A program made the position numbers and the translations under genes. A stretch of 64,000 nucleotides of DNA, taken from positions 5,640,001 to 5,704,000 of the forward strand of contig NC_088323.1 in assembly GCF_910592395.1 (NCBI RefSeq). Direction: 5' to 3'. A model generated the notes under the pieces. It was given only the letters and a program-made list of their open reading frames with translations, was not told where the DNA came from and searched no databases. The stretch comes from Lineus longissimus. Taxonomy: Eukaryota; Nemertea; Pilidiophora; Heteronemertea; Lineidae. This document shows, one piece after another, positions 63,333 through 64,000 of this stretch (position 1 is its first letter; each line of letters begins with the position of its first letter).

Positions 63333-63407
63333 TGACGTCAGGGGTATTTTCCCCCATAAGTAAATTAGTGTCATCATGTTTCCATGGTAACCAACACGAT
63401 GACGTGA
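63333..63407. promoter_or_regulatory. CRE / X-box / CRE-like cluster upstream of PTPRN
   Basis: About 1.03-1.1 kb upstream of the PTPRN start codon are a perfect palindromic CRE, TGACGTCA (63333-63340), an RFX-type X-box GTTTCCATGGTAAC (63378-63391) and TGACGTGA (63400-63407). CREB/ATF proteins bind the first and last motif types and RFX proteins the middle one. Both groups regulate neuroendocrine genes in other animals. Function here is inferred from motif match and closeness only. X-box-like sites also occur elsewhere in the window. Confidence 0.4.
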
Positions 63408-63629
63408 CTTGCGTTAGATGTGATAATCACGTTGCTAAGGAACACATCTTTTCTACAGACATACACGGTGTGTCAAAAAAGGTGTGAAAAGAGATGCGGA
63501 TGACTATCCTAGGGGTGCCTTGTGGACAAAGTTTCACAACTATGCCGAGGACAATTAACCGCCTCAAGACTCTAGTATTAGAGGCAATGCCGCAACTGAA
63601 TATGCCAAGGACTATGTCTCTCTCATATA

Positions 63630-63807
63630 CAGTAGAACCTCTCTATTAAGGACACCTTTGAGACTGGCAAGTGCTGTCCTTAATAGAGATGTGTCCTTAT
63701 TAGAGAGGTCAAATTGAATAGAAACTTCCAATTTGGGACCAAAACTAGTGTCCTTAATAGAGAGGTTGTCCTTAATAGAGAGGTGTCCGTTAAGGGAGGT
63801 TCCACTG
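63630..63807 (+). mobile_element. Pogo-like MITE copy in the PTPRN 5' flank
   Basis: Starts CAGTAGAACCTCTCTATTAA, ends AAGGGAGGTTCCACTG, with TA target-site dinucleotides at both ends. It has an extra ccttaatagagaggt repeat near the right end compared with the 55.5-kb copy. Confidence 0.75.
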
Positions 63808-64000
63808 TACTGAGATAACTATCACTCTAAAAGAGTGCCAAGTTTAAGTCCATCTATGCATAGGACAATGTCACAATCAGATAACTGTCCCTATCGTGTT
63901 GCTGCCTCGGATATGATAATTCACAACCTGAAAATCAGACTTGTCTTGCGGGCAATGTCACAAACTGAATATGCCCAGGGCAATGTCACAATCGGATAAC

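Larger units (their letters stand above)
62302..64000. other. Presumed 5' flank and 5' UTR of PTPRN
   Basis: No convincing coding exon is seen. Proximal to the ATG the minus strand would carry the 5' UTR; the transcription start cannot be placed and no clear TATA box stands out. The motif AATCACGTT recurs near 63024, 63078 and 63421. One MITE copy lies at 63630-63807. Beyond it are short repeated phrases containing caatgtcacaa (63880-63990). Confidence 0.4.

Overview
The window is eukaryotic DNA: AT-rich, almost wholly non-coding, crowded with tandem arrays, SINE-like, LINE and MITE debris, with short exons at canonical GT/AG splice sites. The one gene recognised with confidence has invertebrate-type divergence from its vertebrate relatives. 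Together with the repeat types (TA-flanked pogo-like MITEs, tRNA-derived SINEs, GAC-rich dispersed repeats) this suggests a marine invertebrate such as a mollusc, brachiopod or other lophotrochozoan. The phylum is an inference and is not proven by the sequence.

Main gene, minus strand, about 62.3 to 10.6 kb and continuing off the low end of the window: the 5' half of a receptor-type protein tyrosine phosphatase N gene (PTPRN / IA-2 / phogrin / ida-1 family, dense-core-vesicle membrane proteins). Ten exons were assembled by hand: 62199-62301 (signal peptide), 41519-41566, 29569-30399 (RESP18-homology domain and lumenal linker), 27776-27850, 26349-26420, 25869-26033, 25271-25432, 24826-24922, 24581-24667 and 10602-10687 (mature ectodomain). 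They join in frame to 575 codons. The transmembrane and phosphatase-like exons were not found and probably lie beyond coordinate 1.

Intron contents. Intron 1 (41.57-62.20 kb) holds a plus-strand candidate two-exon gene at 51.55-53.79 kb with decayed tandem copies of its first exon, a 2.5-kb 32-bp minisatellite, retroelement fragments, a 41-bp and a 30-bp array, a hAT-like MITE and a 1.17-kb dispersed repeat. Intron 2 (30.40-41.52 kb) holds a palindromic fold-back region and SINE-like sequences. Intron 3 holds a second, about 99% identical copy of the 1.16-kb repeat in the same orientation, so exons 2 and 3 lie between long direct repeats. Intron 9 (10.69-24.58 kb) contains a LINE 3' end whose reverse-transcriptase C-terminal segment has been amplified into nine 108-bp units, and a 29-bp array. 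At least eight copies of one pogo-like MITE are scattered through the window. The region above 62.3 kb is the presumed 5' flank of the gene; it contains a perfect CRE, an RFX-type X-box and a second CRE-like site within 75 bp.

Most of the remaining sequence shows nothing I can interpret. All coordinates are from manual reading. No alignment, gene finder or database was run.
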